Assembly (NCBI RefSeq): GCF_000688335.1
Contig: NZ_JHZX01000001.1
Span: 3,720,001 to 3,784,000 of the forward strand
From: Sediminibacter sp. Hel_I_10
Lineage (GTDB): Bacteria; Bacteroidota; Bacteroidia; Flavobacteriales; Flavobacteriaceae
DNA length: 64,000 bases
Reading direction: 5' to 3'
The notes below the pieces were generated by a model, which saw only the letters and a list, made by a program, of their open reading frames with translations, searched no databases and was not told the DNA's origin. Of the stretch, positions 1 through 8,011 are shown in pieces. A program made the position numbers and the translations under genes. Positions within the stretch are counted from its first letter, which is position 1; each line of letters opens with the position of its first letter.

Positions 1-113
1 TAATAGCTTCATTATGGTAATTGGCGTTTATCGCATGCAAATTAATCAAAAAACATGGAGTAACATGATCTACATATTTGAGTTCAATTTTTAAAAATTG
101 TAGTTTTGTGCTC

Positions 114-923
114 ATGAATTCTAAAGCACATCTGAAAGCCTCTTTGATTATTTCCACTTATAATTGGAAAGAAGCCCTAGAATTAGTGCTTAAGAGTGTG
201 CTAAATCAAAAGGTGATGCCTTCCGAAATCATCATTGCAGATGATGGCTCAAGTGCTGAAACAAAACTTCTAATAGATCAATTTAAAACAAGACTTAAAA
301 TCCCCTTACATCACGTTTGGCAGGAAGATAAAGGTTTTAGAAAATCGATGATTCTCAATAAGGCGATAGCTAAAGCTTGTGGTGAATATATCATTCAAAT
401 TGACGGTGATTGTATAGTGCATCCATCTTTTATAGAAGATCATTTACGCTATGCAATAAAAGGAACGTATCTCTCAGGAAGTCGTGTTTCCATTAACAAA
501 GATGCTCTAAAGTCAATTTTTAGTAAGCAAAAGGTAACCTATCATTTTCTGTCTAAAGGCTTGAAAAAAAGAGGACGTGCCTTGCATCTACCTTTTTTAA
601 GTAGGTTCTATAAGGCTAGTATTGAATTTAATTTGAGAAATAGAGGGTGTAATATGTCATATGCCCGTGAGGATTTTATTTCAGTTAATGGCTATAATGA
701 AGATTTTGAAGGTTGGGGTAGAGAAGACTCCGAGCTGGGGAGACGTTTTCATAATTACGGATTGATGAATAGACGCTTAAAAAATATTGCTATTGTCTAT
801 CATATTTATCATTTCGCCAAACCAAAAGATAAATTAGAAGAAAATCATCAAATGGAAATCTTTGCAAGGGATCATAAGACTTCTTGGTGCGATAACGGAA
901 TTGATAAATATTTAAATGAATAG
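114..923 (+). CDS. Family 2 glycosyltransferase (LPS-core type)
   Basis: Predicted inverting GT-A sugar transferase acting on a lipopolysaccharide or other surface glycan at the inner face of the membrane. Visible motifs: N-terminal strand SLIISTYN, the nucleotide-binding IADDGSS (about residues 41-47), the metal-binding IDGDC near residue 100, and a C-terminal GWGREDSELG that matches the acceptor/base region of galactosyltransferase-like GT2 enzymes. The frame is open to a TTG at 78, but the ATG at 114 starts just before the first Rossmann strand and is preferred. The stop overlaps the next gene by 8 nt, so the two are translationally coupled. It is clearly paralogous to the gene at 2487-3314. 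Donor and acceptor cannot be told from the sequence. Confidence 0.85.
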   Translation: MNSKAHLKASLIISTYNWKEALELVLKSVLNQKVMPSEIIIADDGSSAETKLLIDQFKTRLKIPLHHVWQEDKGFRKSMILNKAIAKACGEYIIQIDGDCIVHPSFIEDHLRYAIKGTYLSGSRVSINKDALKSIFSKQKVTYHFLSKGLKKRGRALHLPFLSRFYKASIEFNLRNRGCNMSYAREDFISVNGYNEDFEGWGREDSELGRRFHNYGLMNRRLKNIAIVYHIYHFAKPKDKLEENHQMEIFARDHKTSWCDNGIDKYLNE

Positions 924-1686
924 AACCAAACGCCTACACGAATCTTATAGATTACACGAGTCTTTTCTTGATGACATCATTACCAATTTTGATAAAAAAG
1001 GGTCTGATTATGGCAATCAAGATCGAAATTCACTCAAATTATTTCAATTAGAAGGTAAAACGCTTAACGTAAAATCGTTTCGTATTCCCAATGTAGTGAA
1101 TCAAATCGCTTATCGTTTTTTTAGAAAAAGTAAAGCACAGCGGTCTTTTGAGTATGCTATTCGCTTAAAATCTCTAAATATTGGCACTCCAGACCCAGTA
1201 GCCTATTATGAGTATACAACATCGTTATTATTTAAAAACAGCTACTACATTAGTCAGCATTTGGACTATGATCTCACTTACAGGGAGCTTACGAAAGATC
1301 TCAATTATCCTAATCATGAGGAAATTTTAAGAGCCTTTACTCGATTTACCTACAAATTACATGAGAATAACGTAGAGTTTTTAGATCATTCTCCAGGCAA
1401 TACCTTAATAAAAATAACCCCGAACGGTTACGATTTTTATTTAGTGGATCTTAATCGCATGAAATTTCACGCTATGGATCTCGATTTACGAATTAAAAAC
1501 TTTGCAAAATTAACCGTTCATGAGTCTATGGTGGCTGTAATGAGTGATGAGTATGCTAAATGTGCGCATGTCTCTTCGGAAATGGTCTTTACAAAAATGT
1601 GGAAATGTACTCAAGACTTTCAAGAACGCTTTTGGAGACGAAGAAGATTAAAAAATAAGGTTCTATTTTGGCGTCGCAAGCCATAA
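916..1686 (+). CDS. Lipopolysaccharide kinase (Kdo/WaaP-like) family protein
   Basis: Predicted sugar kinase phosphorylating the inner core (Kdo or heptose) of LPS. The kinase-like fold is seen in an N-terminal lysine in VKSF (about residue 53), the catalytic loop HENNVEFLDHSPGN (residues 149-162, Asp157 and Asn162) and the metal-binding aspartate in VDLN (Asp178). At 256 aa it is a normal length for the family. It overlaps the upstream glycosyltransferase by 8 nt, which supports a shared role in the core. Its 3' end overlaps the convergent glycosyltransferase by 24 nt. The C-terminus is strongly basic (RRRRLKNK near the end), compatible with membrane contact. Substrate is inferred only from family and neighbours. 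Confidence 0.75.
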   Translation: MNRTKRLHESYRLHESFLDDIITNFDKKGSDYGNQDRNSLKLFQLEGKTLNVKSFRIPNVVNQIAYRFFRKSKAQRSFEYAIRLKSLNIGTPDPVAYYEYTTSLLFKNSYYISQHLDYDLTYRELTKDLNYPNHEEILRAFTRFTYKLHENNVEFLDHSPGNTLIKITPNGYDFYLVDLNRMKFHAMDLDLRIKNFAKLTVHESMVAVMSDEYAKCAHVSSEMVFTKMWKCTQDFQERFWRRRRLKNKVLFWRRKP

Positions 1687-2436
1687 TCGCTCTAAAGTTT
1701 TATAACGATACCAAACTCCATAAGCATTTAGATAGCAGATGCTATAACCTGCTTTACCATCTAAAAATCCCAATCTAAAAATATAATTACTCAAAAACTT
1801 GTAAGTAGGTTTGACGTAGAAATGAAAGGCATTAGGACGTTTCCCTTTTTTGAATAATTCTTCTGCTTTTAATTGTCCGTAATGCTCTGCCTTTTGCTTG
1901 TAGCTCTCTCGATTTGCAAATGAATAATGGAGCATTTTATGCTTAAGTACGCCGTAACTGTCCTTGACATCTAAAATTTCGTGGACTAATCGGTCTTCAA
2001 TATAGGTTGCAGTGCCGTTTTTAAACAATCGAAATACCTGATCGGTCTGCAGCCCACTAAACCGAATGACCTTTTCTTGATACAGAAAAGTTCTAGGAAT
2101 TTTATAAGCATCATGCGCGGTATTATTTGTTGTAATCTCCTGAATTTCCTTTTGAGAGGCCTCTGTTAAGCGCTCATCGGCATCAATAAAAAAAAGCCAT
2201 TTGTTTGTAGCATGTGCAATTGCAAAGTTACGTTGATCTGCAAAATTTTTAAATGCTCTTTGAATGACCTTGACCCCTTTGGTGGTATCGAGTTTTTCAA
2301 AAGTACCATCTGTACTAAAGGAGTCAATAACAATAATCTCATCGGCAAAATTCAAACAGTCCAAAACACCATCAATATGGTCTACCTCATTATAGGTAAT
2401 CATCAATGCTGAAATGTTTCCTGTTGGATGGTTCAA
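1663..2436 (-). CDS. Family 2 glycosyltransferase, WaaE/KdtX-like
   Basis: Predicted LPS-core glucosyltransferase-type enzyme. Motifs: SALMITYNE at the N-terminus, DEIIVIDSFSTDGT (donor binding), the characteristic DQRNFAI, then WLFFIDADERL (DxD-type metal site). These are the signature order of the WaaE/KdtX branch of GT2. Length 257 aa is typical. The first plausible start is a TTG at 2436; the only nearby ATG (Met12) would remove part of the first beta strand, so a TTG or an upstream GTG is likely. It lies antisense between two paralogous GT2 genes, overlapping the kinase gene tail-to-tail by 24 nt and diverging from the next gene with only about 50 nt between starts. Confidence 0.8.
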   Translation of the reverse strand: MNHPTGNISALMITYNEVDHIDGVLDCLNFADEIIVIDSFSTDGTFEKLDTTKGVKVIQRAFKNFADQRNFAIAHATNKWLFFIDADERLTEASQKEIQEITTNNTAHDAYKIPRTFLYQEKVIRFSGLQTDQVFRLFKNGTATYIEDRLVHEILDVKDSYGVLKHKMLHYSFANRESYKQKAEHYGQLKAEELFKKGKRPNAFHFYVKPTYKFLSNYIFRLGFLDGKAGYSICYLNAYGVWYRYKTLERLWLATPK

Positions 2437-2486
2437 ACTAAAAAACTCAAGTGTTAGAGTTGGTAAAAATACTTATTTTTGAGGCA

Positions 2487-3314
2487 ATGAAAGAGTTTAA
2501 AGCTTCTGTAATCATCAGTACTTACAATCAACCTAAATGGTTAGAAAAAGTATTATGGAGTTATGAGCAGCAACGCTTCAAGGATTTCGAAATCATTATT
2601 GCAGATGATGGGTCTAATGAGACCACGCAGATCTTAATCCAGCAGTTTATTTCTAATTCACAATTGGACATTGTTCACGTTTGGCAGGAAGATGACGGCT
2701 TTCAAAAAACTAAAATACTGAACAAGGCCATCCTTAAGAGCAGAGCAGGTTATCTCATTTTTACTGATGGTGATTGTATGGCACGGGCCGATTTTGTAGA
2801 ACGCCATATACAGCTTAGACGTCCCAAAAGTGCTTTGTCTGGCGGTTATTTTAAACTGAACGCTCAAATTTCCGAAGCCATTACAAAAAATGATATTGTA
2901 ACCCAAAATTGTTTTAGCGTGAGTTGGTTGGTAGAAGGCGGACAACCAAAGCATTTTAAAATGAACAAGTTGATAGCTCAAGGTAAGAGCGCCTGGATGC
3001 TAAACACCTTTACCCCAACAAAAGCAACTTTTGATGGTATGAATGCTTCTGTTTGGAAACAGGATGCCCTAGCTGTCAATGGCTTTGATGAGCGCATGCA
3101 ATATGGCGGTGAAGACCGTGAGTTTGGAGAACGGCTCATGAATTATGGTATTAAATTCTTACAAGCGAGATATAGTTTAGTGTGTTTGCACTTGCACCAT
3201 GAACGGCCTTATAAAAATGAACATTCAGAGGCCTTCAATAAGGCTATTAGAAAAGACACCAAGAAAAACAGGACCAGTTTTACCAATCATGGAATTAACA
3301 AGCCAAACTCATAA
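2487..3314 (+). CDS. Family 2 glycosyltransferase, paralogue of the first gene
   Basis: Predicted GT-A surface-polysaccharide glycosyltransferase. It repeats the motifs of the gene at 114-923 in the same order: SVIISTYN, IIIADDGSN, HVWQEDDGFQKTKILNKAI, a DGDC metal site and a C-terminal YGGEDREFGERL. The two probably arose by duplication and now use different donors or acceptors. The frame is open from a GTG at 2451, but ATG 2487 begins immediately before the conserved first strand (MKEFKASVIIS) and is chosen. The last 6 nt overlap the convergent CDP-glycerol-transferase-like gene. Confidence 0.85.
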   Translation: MKEFKASVIISTYNQPKWLEKVLWSYEQQRFKDFEIIIADDGSNETTQILIQQFISNSQLDIVHVWQEDDGFQKTKILNKAILKSRAGYLIFTDGDCMARADFVERHIQLRRPKSALSGGYFKLNAQISEAITKNDIVTQNCFSVSWLVEGGQPKHFKMNKLIAQGKSAWMLNTFTPTKATFDGMNASVWKQDALAVNGFDERMQYGGEDREFGERLMNYGIKFLQARYSLVCLHLHHERPYKNEHSEAFNKAIRKDTKKNRTSFTNHGINKPNS

Positions 3315-4388
3315 TTTAATTGTAAAAGGCGTATTGTAACTTTTAAGCGTGAAGTAACCGAGTCGTTTTCTTATTTTATACTTTCTAATCAAATTGAGAG
3401 GTTTGTTTTTAAGATGACTCTTTTCTTGATGCAAAAATGCAATGCAGGTATCAATCACACGAGCACTAGATTTACCATCAAAATAGGGGTGGAGTTGATT
3501 AACAAAAGTTGAGATATTTGCAATGAGATCCTCCGGATAGGATAGTGCTTCTTCAAAAGCTGTTTCAATTGCTTGAGCTGTAGTGACATTAATCAAATAA
3601 TCATGGTCAAACGTATGGTTAAAGGTGACGACAGGTTTTTTCTGAATTAAAAATTCTTGAATGGCAGAAGTGGTATCTGCAAAAAGAAGATCTGCTTTTT
3701 TAAATAAGGGTACTAAATCGGTTGTGTCAAAATACGAGAAATTATTAGAGTCTAAAGATTTCCATTTCAGTTTAATATCATCTGGGAGTTTAGGGTGCAG
3801 CACCATGATGAACTTAAACGTATCGCTTTTAGATAAGCGTTCAATTTCCAAAAATACATCATCTCTATAGGCCAAACTTAAACGCTTTGTAAAGGTTGAC
3901 GCAATCATGATTGTGGGTTGCTCACTTCCGTGATGCAGAGCCATTGGAAATAGAGGGTCTACCTTACTCCAGCCGGTTTCCTTAACCTCAAAATGAGGTT
4001 GCTGTTTTTGAGTTTTCTTAAAACCATTTGTGGTGCTTGGCCCTTGGGTACAGTAAAGATCAAAAAAACCTCGAATTCTAAAATGTGTAAATGAGTTCTT
4101 TCCTTCTGGTCTTTTCTCGGCATTAAAACCGTGAAAGATTTGCACCTTGAGTCCATAAATAAAGTCTGGGACATCATTTGTAGCTGCCAAAACAATATGA
4201 GGTTTATAATCTACAACCTCATTGATGGTTATGAGTTGGTTGCTTTTATGAGAAAGCGCTTTTTTACCATCTTCTAAATCACTAAACCACATGATGTCAT
4301 AATCGCGGCTGAGAATCTCAGTTTCTAAAGGGTTACCAATAGGAACGGCATAACTGTAAGAAATGTAAATTAGAAATTTGTAGTGCAT
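3309..4388 (-). CDS. CDP-glycerol glycerophosphotransferase-like protein
   Basis: Resembles the C-terminal GT-B domain of TagB/TagF-type enzymes, which transfer glycerol phosphate (or a related polyol phosphate) from a CDP donor. Visible hallmarks: an IFHGFNAEKRP motif (the HG motif of this family), ETGWSKVDPLFP, IMIASTFTKRL, a VLHPKL segment, and DLLFADTTSAIQEFLIQKKPVVTFNH, the nucleotide-binding end of the fold. No signal peptide or membrane span, so a cytosolic or peripheral enzyme. It forms an operon with the upstream heptosyltransferase gene (TAATG overlap). In a Gram-negative core cluster this suggests glycerol-phosphate or similar decoration of the glycan. Substrate is unproven. Confidence 0.7.
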   Translation of the reverse strand: MHYKFLIYISYSYAVPIGNPLETEILSRDYDIMWFSDLEDGKKALSHKSNQLITINEVVDYKPHIVLAATNDVPDFIYGLKVQIFHGFNAEKRPEGKNSFTHFRIRGFFDLYCTQGPSTTNGFKKTQKQQPHFEVKETGWSKVDPLFPMALHHGSEQPTIMIASTFTKRLSLAYRDDVFLEIERLSKSDTFKFIMVLHPKLPDDIKLKWKSLDSNNFSYFDTTDLVPLFKKADLLFADTTSAIQEFLIQKKPVVTFNHTFDHDYLINVTTAQAIETAFEEALSYPEDLIANISTFVNQLHPYFDGKSSARVIDTCIAFLHQEKSHLKNKPLNLIRKYKIRKRLGYFTLKSYNTPFTIKL

Positions 4389-5434
4389 TAATTAAACTGT
4401 CTTATAAATGATTTTAACTTCGGAATTATAAGTTCTGGTTTTAGCCTTCTATAGAAATCAGCTGGGTTTTGTTTCGCATCTGCAAGAGCATAATCCATAT
4501 AATCTGATAAATGAACAGCAGTATGTTTGTCCTCTTCTAATTCTCCAAACCAATTTTTCTTGTTGAGATACGGCGAGAAAATGGTAAAGGTTGGTATGTT
4601 TAGAGCTTTCGCCATGTTATTAGCGCCGCCTTCGTTACCAATGGTAGCATCACAACAGGCATTTAAAGCCAAAAAATCACGTAAACTTTTACCAAAAATG
4701 TCAAAGTATATTTGTTTTTGGGTCAGGGAAGCACAACCGTCATAAATCTCTTGGGCTTTTTCTTTTTGCTTTGGAATATAATTGAACAAAATTTGCGCAT
4801 CAGGATTGGTTTCGACTACAGCGTCTAACAATGATGCCATATAGGTTGCAGGATACGTTTTGATAGCACTACTTCCCAAGACACTAATCATGAATAAAGG
4901 ATGTTGTAAATTAACCTTCGATGTTTCCAAGAGGGTTCTAGCCTTATTGATTTCTAAATCTGATAAGTAAATTTTAGGTTGATAGGGTATGAAATCAATG
5001 TCTAGGGGTTCAAGCAATCGCATTCTGTTTTCAATTGCCAAACTTGCTTTGTGTTGTGGGGTATGCAATCGGCTGATGCTTTGATTGAATATAAAGGATG
5101 TATAGCTTTTATGATAAGCGATTTTAATCTTAGCTCCAGAAAAAAGACTCATTATCGCACTACCAAGTTTACCATACACATCTATAACGACATCATAATT
5201 TTCTTTTCTTATGGACTTTAAAAACTTAAAAAAATGCCTTTTACTGTTCTCAATGTCTGGAGATACCATTAAAAACCTATCGATAAAAGGGTGGTTTTCA
5301 ACAACGGGATAGGTAGGCGTATTAATGACGTAATGAAGTTGAGCTGTTGGATATTTTGCTCGTAAAGCTTCAAACAATATACTGGAGGTTAATACATCGC
5401 CAATCATTTTTTGCTGAATGATGAGAATCTTCAT
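4388..5434 (-). CDS. Family 9 glycosyltransferase (ADP-heptose:LPS heptosyltransferase-like)
   Basis: Predicted cytosolic GT-B enzyme adding heptose to the inner core of LPS. N-terminal MKILIIQQKMIGDVLTSS and the following ALRAKYP are the classic WaaC/WaaF opening; C-terminal GNEGGANNMAKALNIPTFTIFSP carries the conserved donor-binding region. At 348 aa it is family size. The frame is open to 5452, but ATG 5434 precedes the conserved opening exactly. Its stop TAA overlaps the ATG of the following transferase (TAATG). With the kinase, GT2 enzymes and CDP-glycerol transferase-like protein it completes an LPS core cluster. Confidence 0.8.
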   Translation of the reverse strand: MKILIIQQKMIGDVLTSSILFEALRAKYPTAQLHYVINTPTYPVVENHPFIDRFLMVSPDIENSKRHFFKFLKSIRKENYDVVIDVYGKLGSAIMSLFSGAKIKIAYHKSYTSFIFNQSISRLHTPQHKASLAIENRMRLLEPLDIDFIPYQPKIYLSDLEINKARTLLETSKVNLQHPLFMISVLGSSAIKTYPATYMASLLDAVVETNPDAQILFNYIPKQKEKAQEIYDGCASLTQKQIYFDIFGKSLRDFLALNACCDATIGNEGGANNMAKALNIPTFTIFSPYLNKKNWFGELEEDKHTAVHLSDYMDYALADAKQNPADFYRRLKPELIIPKLKSFIRQFN

Positions 5435-5456
5435 GAACACTAAAATTACCACTGTT

Positions 5457-5503
5457 AAATTCCAAATTCTAAGACACCGTTGATGTCTTAGAATTTGGAA
5501 TTT
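5457..5503 (-). terminator. Perfect 20-bp hairpin between dapD and the heptosyltransferase operon
   Basis: Arms 5457-5476 and 5484-5503 are perfect inverted copies with a 7-nt loop. It lies 30-75 nt beyond the dapD stop and just before the next same-strand gene, so it most likely ends dapD transcription. The U-tract is weak, but the stem is unusually long and AT-rich at its base. Confidence 0.7.
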
Positions 5504-5531
5504 TCAATATTTAAACGATACTAATGGCATT

Positions 5532-6350
5532 TTAAACAGCCACATTGTATTCTCTTAACGCATCATTTAGAGACGTCTTCTTGTTGGTGCTCTCTTTTCT
5601 TTTTCCAATAATTAGGGCGCAAGGCACTTGATATTCGCCAGCAGGAAATTTTTTGGTATAACTGCCTGGGATCACTACCGATCTTTCAGGCACTACACCT
5701 TTCATTTCTTTAGGCTCATCTCCCGTAACATCAATGATTTTGGTGCTCATTGTTAACACGACGTTCGCGCCTAAAACCGCTTCTTTCTCTACCCTAACAC
5801 CTTCTACAACAATACATCTTGACCCTATAAAAGCACCATCCTCAATAATCACTGGTGCAGCTTGTAAAGGTTCTAAAACCCCGCCAATACCTACTCCGCC
5901 AGAAAGGTGAACGTTTTTTCCTATTTGTGCACAACTACCAACGGTTGCCCAAGTGTCTACCATAGTACCTTCGTCTACATAAGCACCAATATTGACGTAA
6001 CTTGGCATTAATATAGTGCCAGAAGCAATATAAGCACCATGCCTAGCAACCGCATTTGGCACCACTCTAATTCCTTTATTTGCGTAATCACGCTTTAACG
6101 GAATTTTGTCGTGATATTCAAAAATACCCGCCTCTAGAGTTTCCATTTTTTGGATAGGGAAATAAAGCACAACGGCTTTTTTAACCCATTCATTCACCTT
6201 CCATCCGCCAGAGCCATCAGGCTCAGCAACACGTAACGTACCTTCATCCAAAAGGTCAATAACACTTCTAATGCTTTCTATGGTCACCTCGTTGGTCAAT
6301 AACTTTCTATTTTCCCAAGCGTTTTCTATATTCTGTTGTAATTGTTTCAT
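5532..6350 (-). CDS. dapD: Tetrahydrodipicolinate N-succinyltransferase
   Basis: Transfers succinyl from succinyl-CoA to tetrahydrodipicolinate in lysine and diaminopimelate synthesis. The C-terminal two thirds is a left-handed beta helix of hexapeptide repeats (for example GTILMPSYVNIGAYVDEGTMVDTW and IGKNVHLSGGVGIGGVL), ending with IIEDGAFIGSRCIVVEGV. The family motif VPGSYTKKF-like segment is present near the C-terminus. Length 272 aa is normal. It diverges from ruvX with 92 nt between starts. A minus-strand TATCTTTG box lies 23-30 nt upstream of the start. The succinylase route implied here is usual for Flavobacteria. Confidence 0.95.
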   Translation of the reverse strand: MKQLQQNIENAWENRKLLTNEVTIESIRSVIDLLDEGTLRVAEPDGSGGWKVNEWVKKAVVLYFPIQKMETLEAGIFEYHDKIPLKRDYANKGIRVVPNAVARHGAYIASGTILMPSYVNIGAYVDEGTMVDTWATVGSCAQIGKNVHLSGGVGIGGVLEPLQAAPVIIEDGAFIGSRCIVVEGVRVEKEAVLGANVVLTMSTKIIDVTGDEPKEMKGVVPERSVVIPGSYTKKFPAGEYQVPCALIIGKRKESTNKKTSLNDALREYNVAV

Positions 6351-6372
6351 ACGATCTGTTTTGTTCTGTAAA

Positions 6373-6380
6373 CAAAGATA
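6373..6380 (-). promoter_or_regulatory. dapD -7 box (TATCTTTG)
   Basis: Reads TATCTTTG on the minus strand, matching the Bacteroidota -7 consensus TAnnTTTG, 22 nt before the dapD start. No good -33 TTTG is seen at the expected distance. Confidence 0.55.
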
Positions 6381-6429
6381 AAGTTATAATCCATTTGAGT
6401 AAATCTTCGCCACTAAAATTATAAAGTCC

Positions 6430-6437
6430 TAACTTTG
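6430..6437 (+). promoter_or_regulatory. ruvX -7 box (TAACTTTG) directly before the start codon
   Basis: TAACTTTG matches TAnnTTTG. Its last base is only 5 nt before the ruvX ATG at 6443, so transcription would begin at or next to the start codon. No clear -33 partner at about 20 nt. Confidence 0.5.
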
Positions 6438-6442
6438 CCGTT

Positions 6443-6856
6443 ATGGCTAGACTTATGGCAATTGATTTTGGAACAAAACGCACCGGGATTGCGATTACAG
6501 ATGAATTACAGATTATCGCTTCTGGACTAACAACCATTCCTACAAAGGATCTTTTATCTTTTTTGAAAACGTATACTTCGGAAGAAAACGTTGAGTTGTT
6601 TATTGTTGGAGAACCCAAACAGATGAATTTTGAGTTGTCTGAGAGCGAAGTCTCCATCGCGAAGTTTTTAGAGAAATTGAACAAGGCCATTCCTCATATC
6701 CCTGTTAAGCGCGTAGATGAACGCTTTACTTCAAAAATGGCATTTCAAACAATGATTGACAGCGGTTTGAAAAAAAACAAAAGAAAAAACAAAGCTTTAG
6801 TTGACGAGATTAGTGCCACCATTATTCTACAGAGTTATTTATATAATCAGCAGTAA
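6443..6856 (+). CDS. ruvX: Pre-16S rRNA nuclease / Holliday-junction resolvase-like YqgF
   Basis: RNase H-fold nuclease. YqgF enzymes process the 5' end of pre-16S rRNA, and a resolvase role has also been proposed. Motifs: MAIDFGTKRTGIAITD (first catalytic Asp), FIVGEPKQMN, and VDERFTS before a C-terminal DEISATIILQSYL containing the last catalytic acid. Length 137 aa is standard. It opens the run ruvX-def-DUF5606-mazG, an order common in Flavobacteriaceae. A -7 box ends 5 nt before the ATG, suggesting a leaderless or near-leaderless mRNA. Confidence 0.9.
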   Translation: MARLMAIDFGTKRTGIAITDELQIIASGLTTIPTKDLLSFLKTYTSEENVELFIVGEPKQMNFELSESEVSIAKFLEKLNKAIPHIPVKRVDERFTSKMAFQTMIDSGLKKNKRKNKALVDEISATIILQSYLYNQQ

Positions 6857-6857
6857 A

Positions 6858-6889
6858 TTGTACAATTTGTAATAAACATCGTATTTTTG
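6858..6889 (+). promoter_or_regulatory. def promoter, TTG-N21-TATTTTTG
   Basis: TTG at 6858-6860 and TATTTTTG at 6882-6889 fit the Bacteroidota -33/-7 pattern. Expected transcription start is about 6893-6897, downstream of the in-frame TTG at 6887, which supports ATG 6911 as the def start. Confidence 0.7.
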
Positions 6890-6910
6890 CAAGCGAAAAT
6901 TTCAGCAAGA

Positions 6911-7501
6911 ATGACATTACCTATTGTAGCTTACGGTGATCCTGTTTTAAGAAAAAAGGCAGCATCTATAGATAAAAATTATCCAAAGCTAGACGAGTTA
7001 ATCGCCAACATGAAAGAGACCATGTATGGTGCATTTGGCGTCGGTTTAGCAGCGCCACAAATTGGCTTACCTATACGATTATTTCTAGTAGATACATCAC
7101 CTTTTGCAGAAGATGATGATTTTACAAAAGAAGAACAGGCCCAACTCAAGGTGTTTCAAAAGACATTCATAAATGCCGAAATCTTGGCCGAAGAAGGCGA
7201 TGAATGGGCATTTAACGAGGGATGTTTGAGTATTCCAGATGTTCGTGAAGATGTTTTTAGACAGCCAAAAATCACTATTAAATACCAAGACGAAGACTTT
7301 AATGAGCATACCGATGTTTATGACGGTTTGATTGCTAGAGTAGTGCAGCACGAATACGATCATATTGAAGGTGTGCTGTTTACAGATAAACTTTCGGGTC
7401 TAAAAAAACGATTAATTAAAGGAAGACTTTCCAACATTTCTAAAGGAAAAATAAATGTTGATTACCGTATGCGATTTCCAGCGCTTAAGAAAAAAAGATA
7501 A
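6911..7501 (+). CDS. def: Peptide deformylase
   Basis: Removes the formyl group from nascent protein N-termini; Fe2+ metalloenzyme in the cytosol. All three family motifs are present: GVGLAAPQIG, EGCLSIP (Cys ligand) and QHEYDHIEG (two His ligands plus the catalytic Glu). The C-terminus is basic (RMRFPALKKKR). 196 aa from ATG 6911; a TTG 24 nt upstream is in frame but lies inside the promoter box. Lies between ruvX and DUF5606. Confidence 0.95.
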   Translation: MTLPIVAYGDPVLRKKAASIDKNYPKLDELIANMKETMYGAFGVGLAAPQIGLPIRLFLVDTSPFAEDDDFTKEEQAQLKVFQKTFINAEILAEEGDEWAFNEGCLSIPDVREDVFRQPKITIKYQDEDFNEHTDVYDGLIARVVQHEYDHIEGVLFTDKLSGLKKRLIKGRLSNISKGKINVDYRMRFPALKKKR

Positions 7502-7557
7502 TTAAGAACATACAGAAATCGATTTAGAGACGATTTCAGAATAAATTAAACAGTACT

Positions 7558-7986
7558 ATGAGTTTAGATAATATTCTTTCCATCTCAGGAAAGCCAGGAT
7601 TGTACCAAATTGTAACACGCACGAGAAGCGGTTTTGTTGCAGAATCTTTAATTGACAAGAAAAAAGTGAGCGTAAACATGCAAAGCAATGTTAGCGTTCT
7701 TAGTGAAATTGCGATTTATACCTTAACGGAAGAGGTGCCATTGCGATCTGTTCTTAAGAAGATAAAGGACAAAGAAAATGGAGAAGCAACTTCCATTAGC
7801 CATAAAGACGACAAAATCAAATTAGAAGAATACTTTTTTGAAGTGTTACCAGATTATGATGAGGATCGTGTGTATGCTAGTGATATTAAGAAGATCATCC
7901 AATGGTATAACTTGTTACAGCAGCATGATATGCTAGATGCTTTAGAAGAGCCTTCTGAAAAAGCGGCAAGCGAAGAGGAAGAATAA
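7558..7986 (+). CDS. DUF5606 family protein
   Basis: Small soluble acidic protein with no signal peptide. The opening (LDNILSISGKPGLYQIV) and RSGFVAESLIDKKK are typical of DUF5606, a family found in Flavobacteria next to def and mazG. The C-terminal third is charged and ends in an acidic tail (EKAASEEEE). Function unknown. 56 nt after def and 25 nt before mazG, so likely cotranscribed. Confidence 0.75.
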   Translation: MSLDNILSISGKPGLYQIVTRTRSGFVAESLIDKKKVSVNMQSNVSVLSEIAIYTLTEEVPLRSVLKKIKDKENGEATSISHKDDKIKLEEYFFEVLPDYDEDRVYASDIKKIIQWYNLLQQHDMLDALEEPSEKAASEEEE

Positions 7987-8011
7987 GACCTCTAAAATTA
8001 TTGCAAACATT

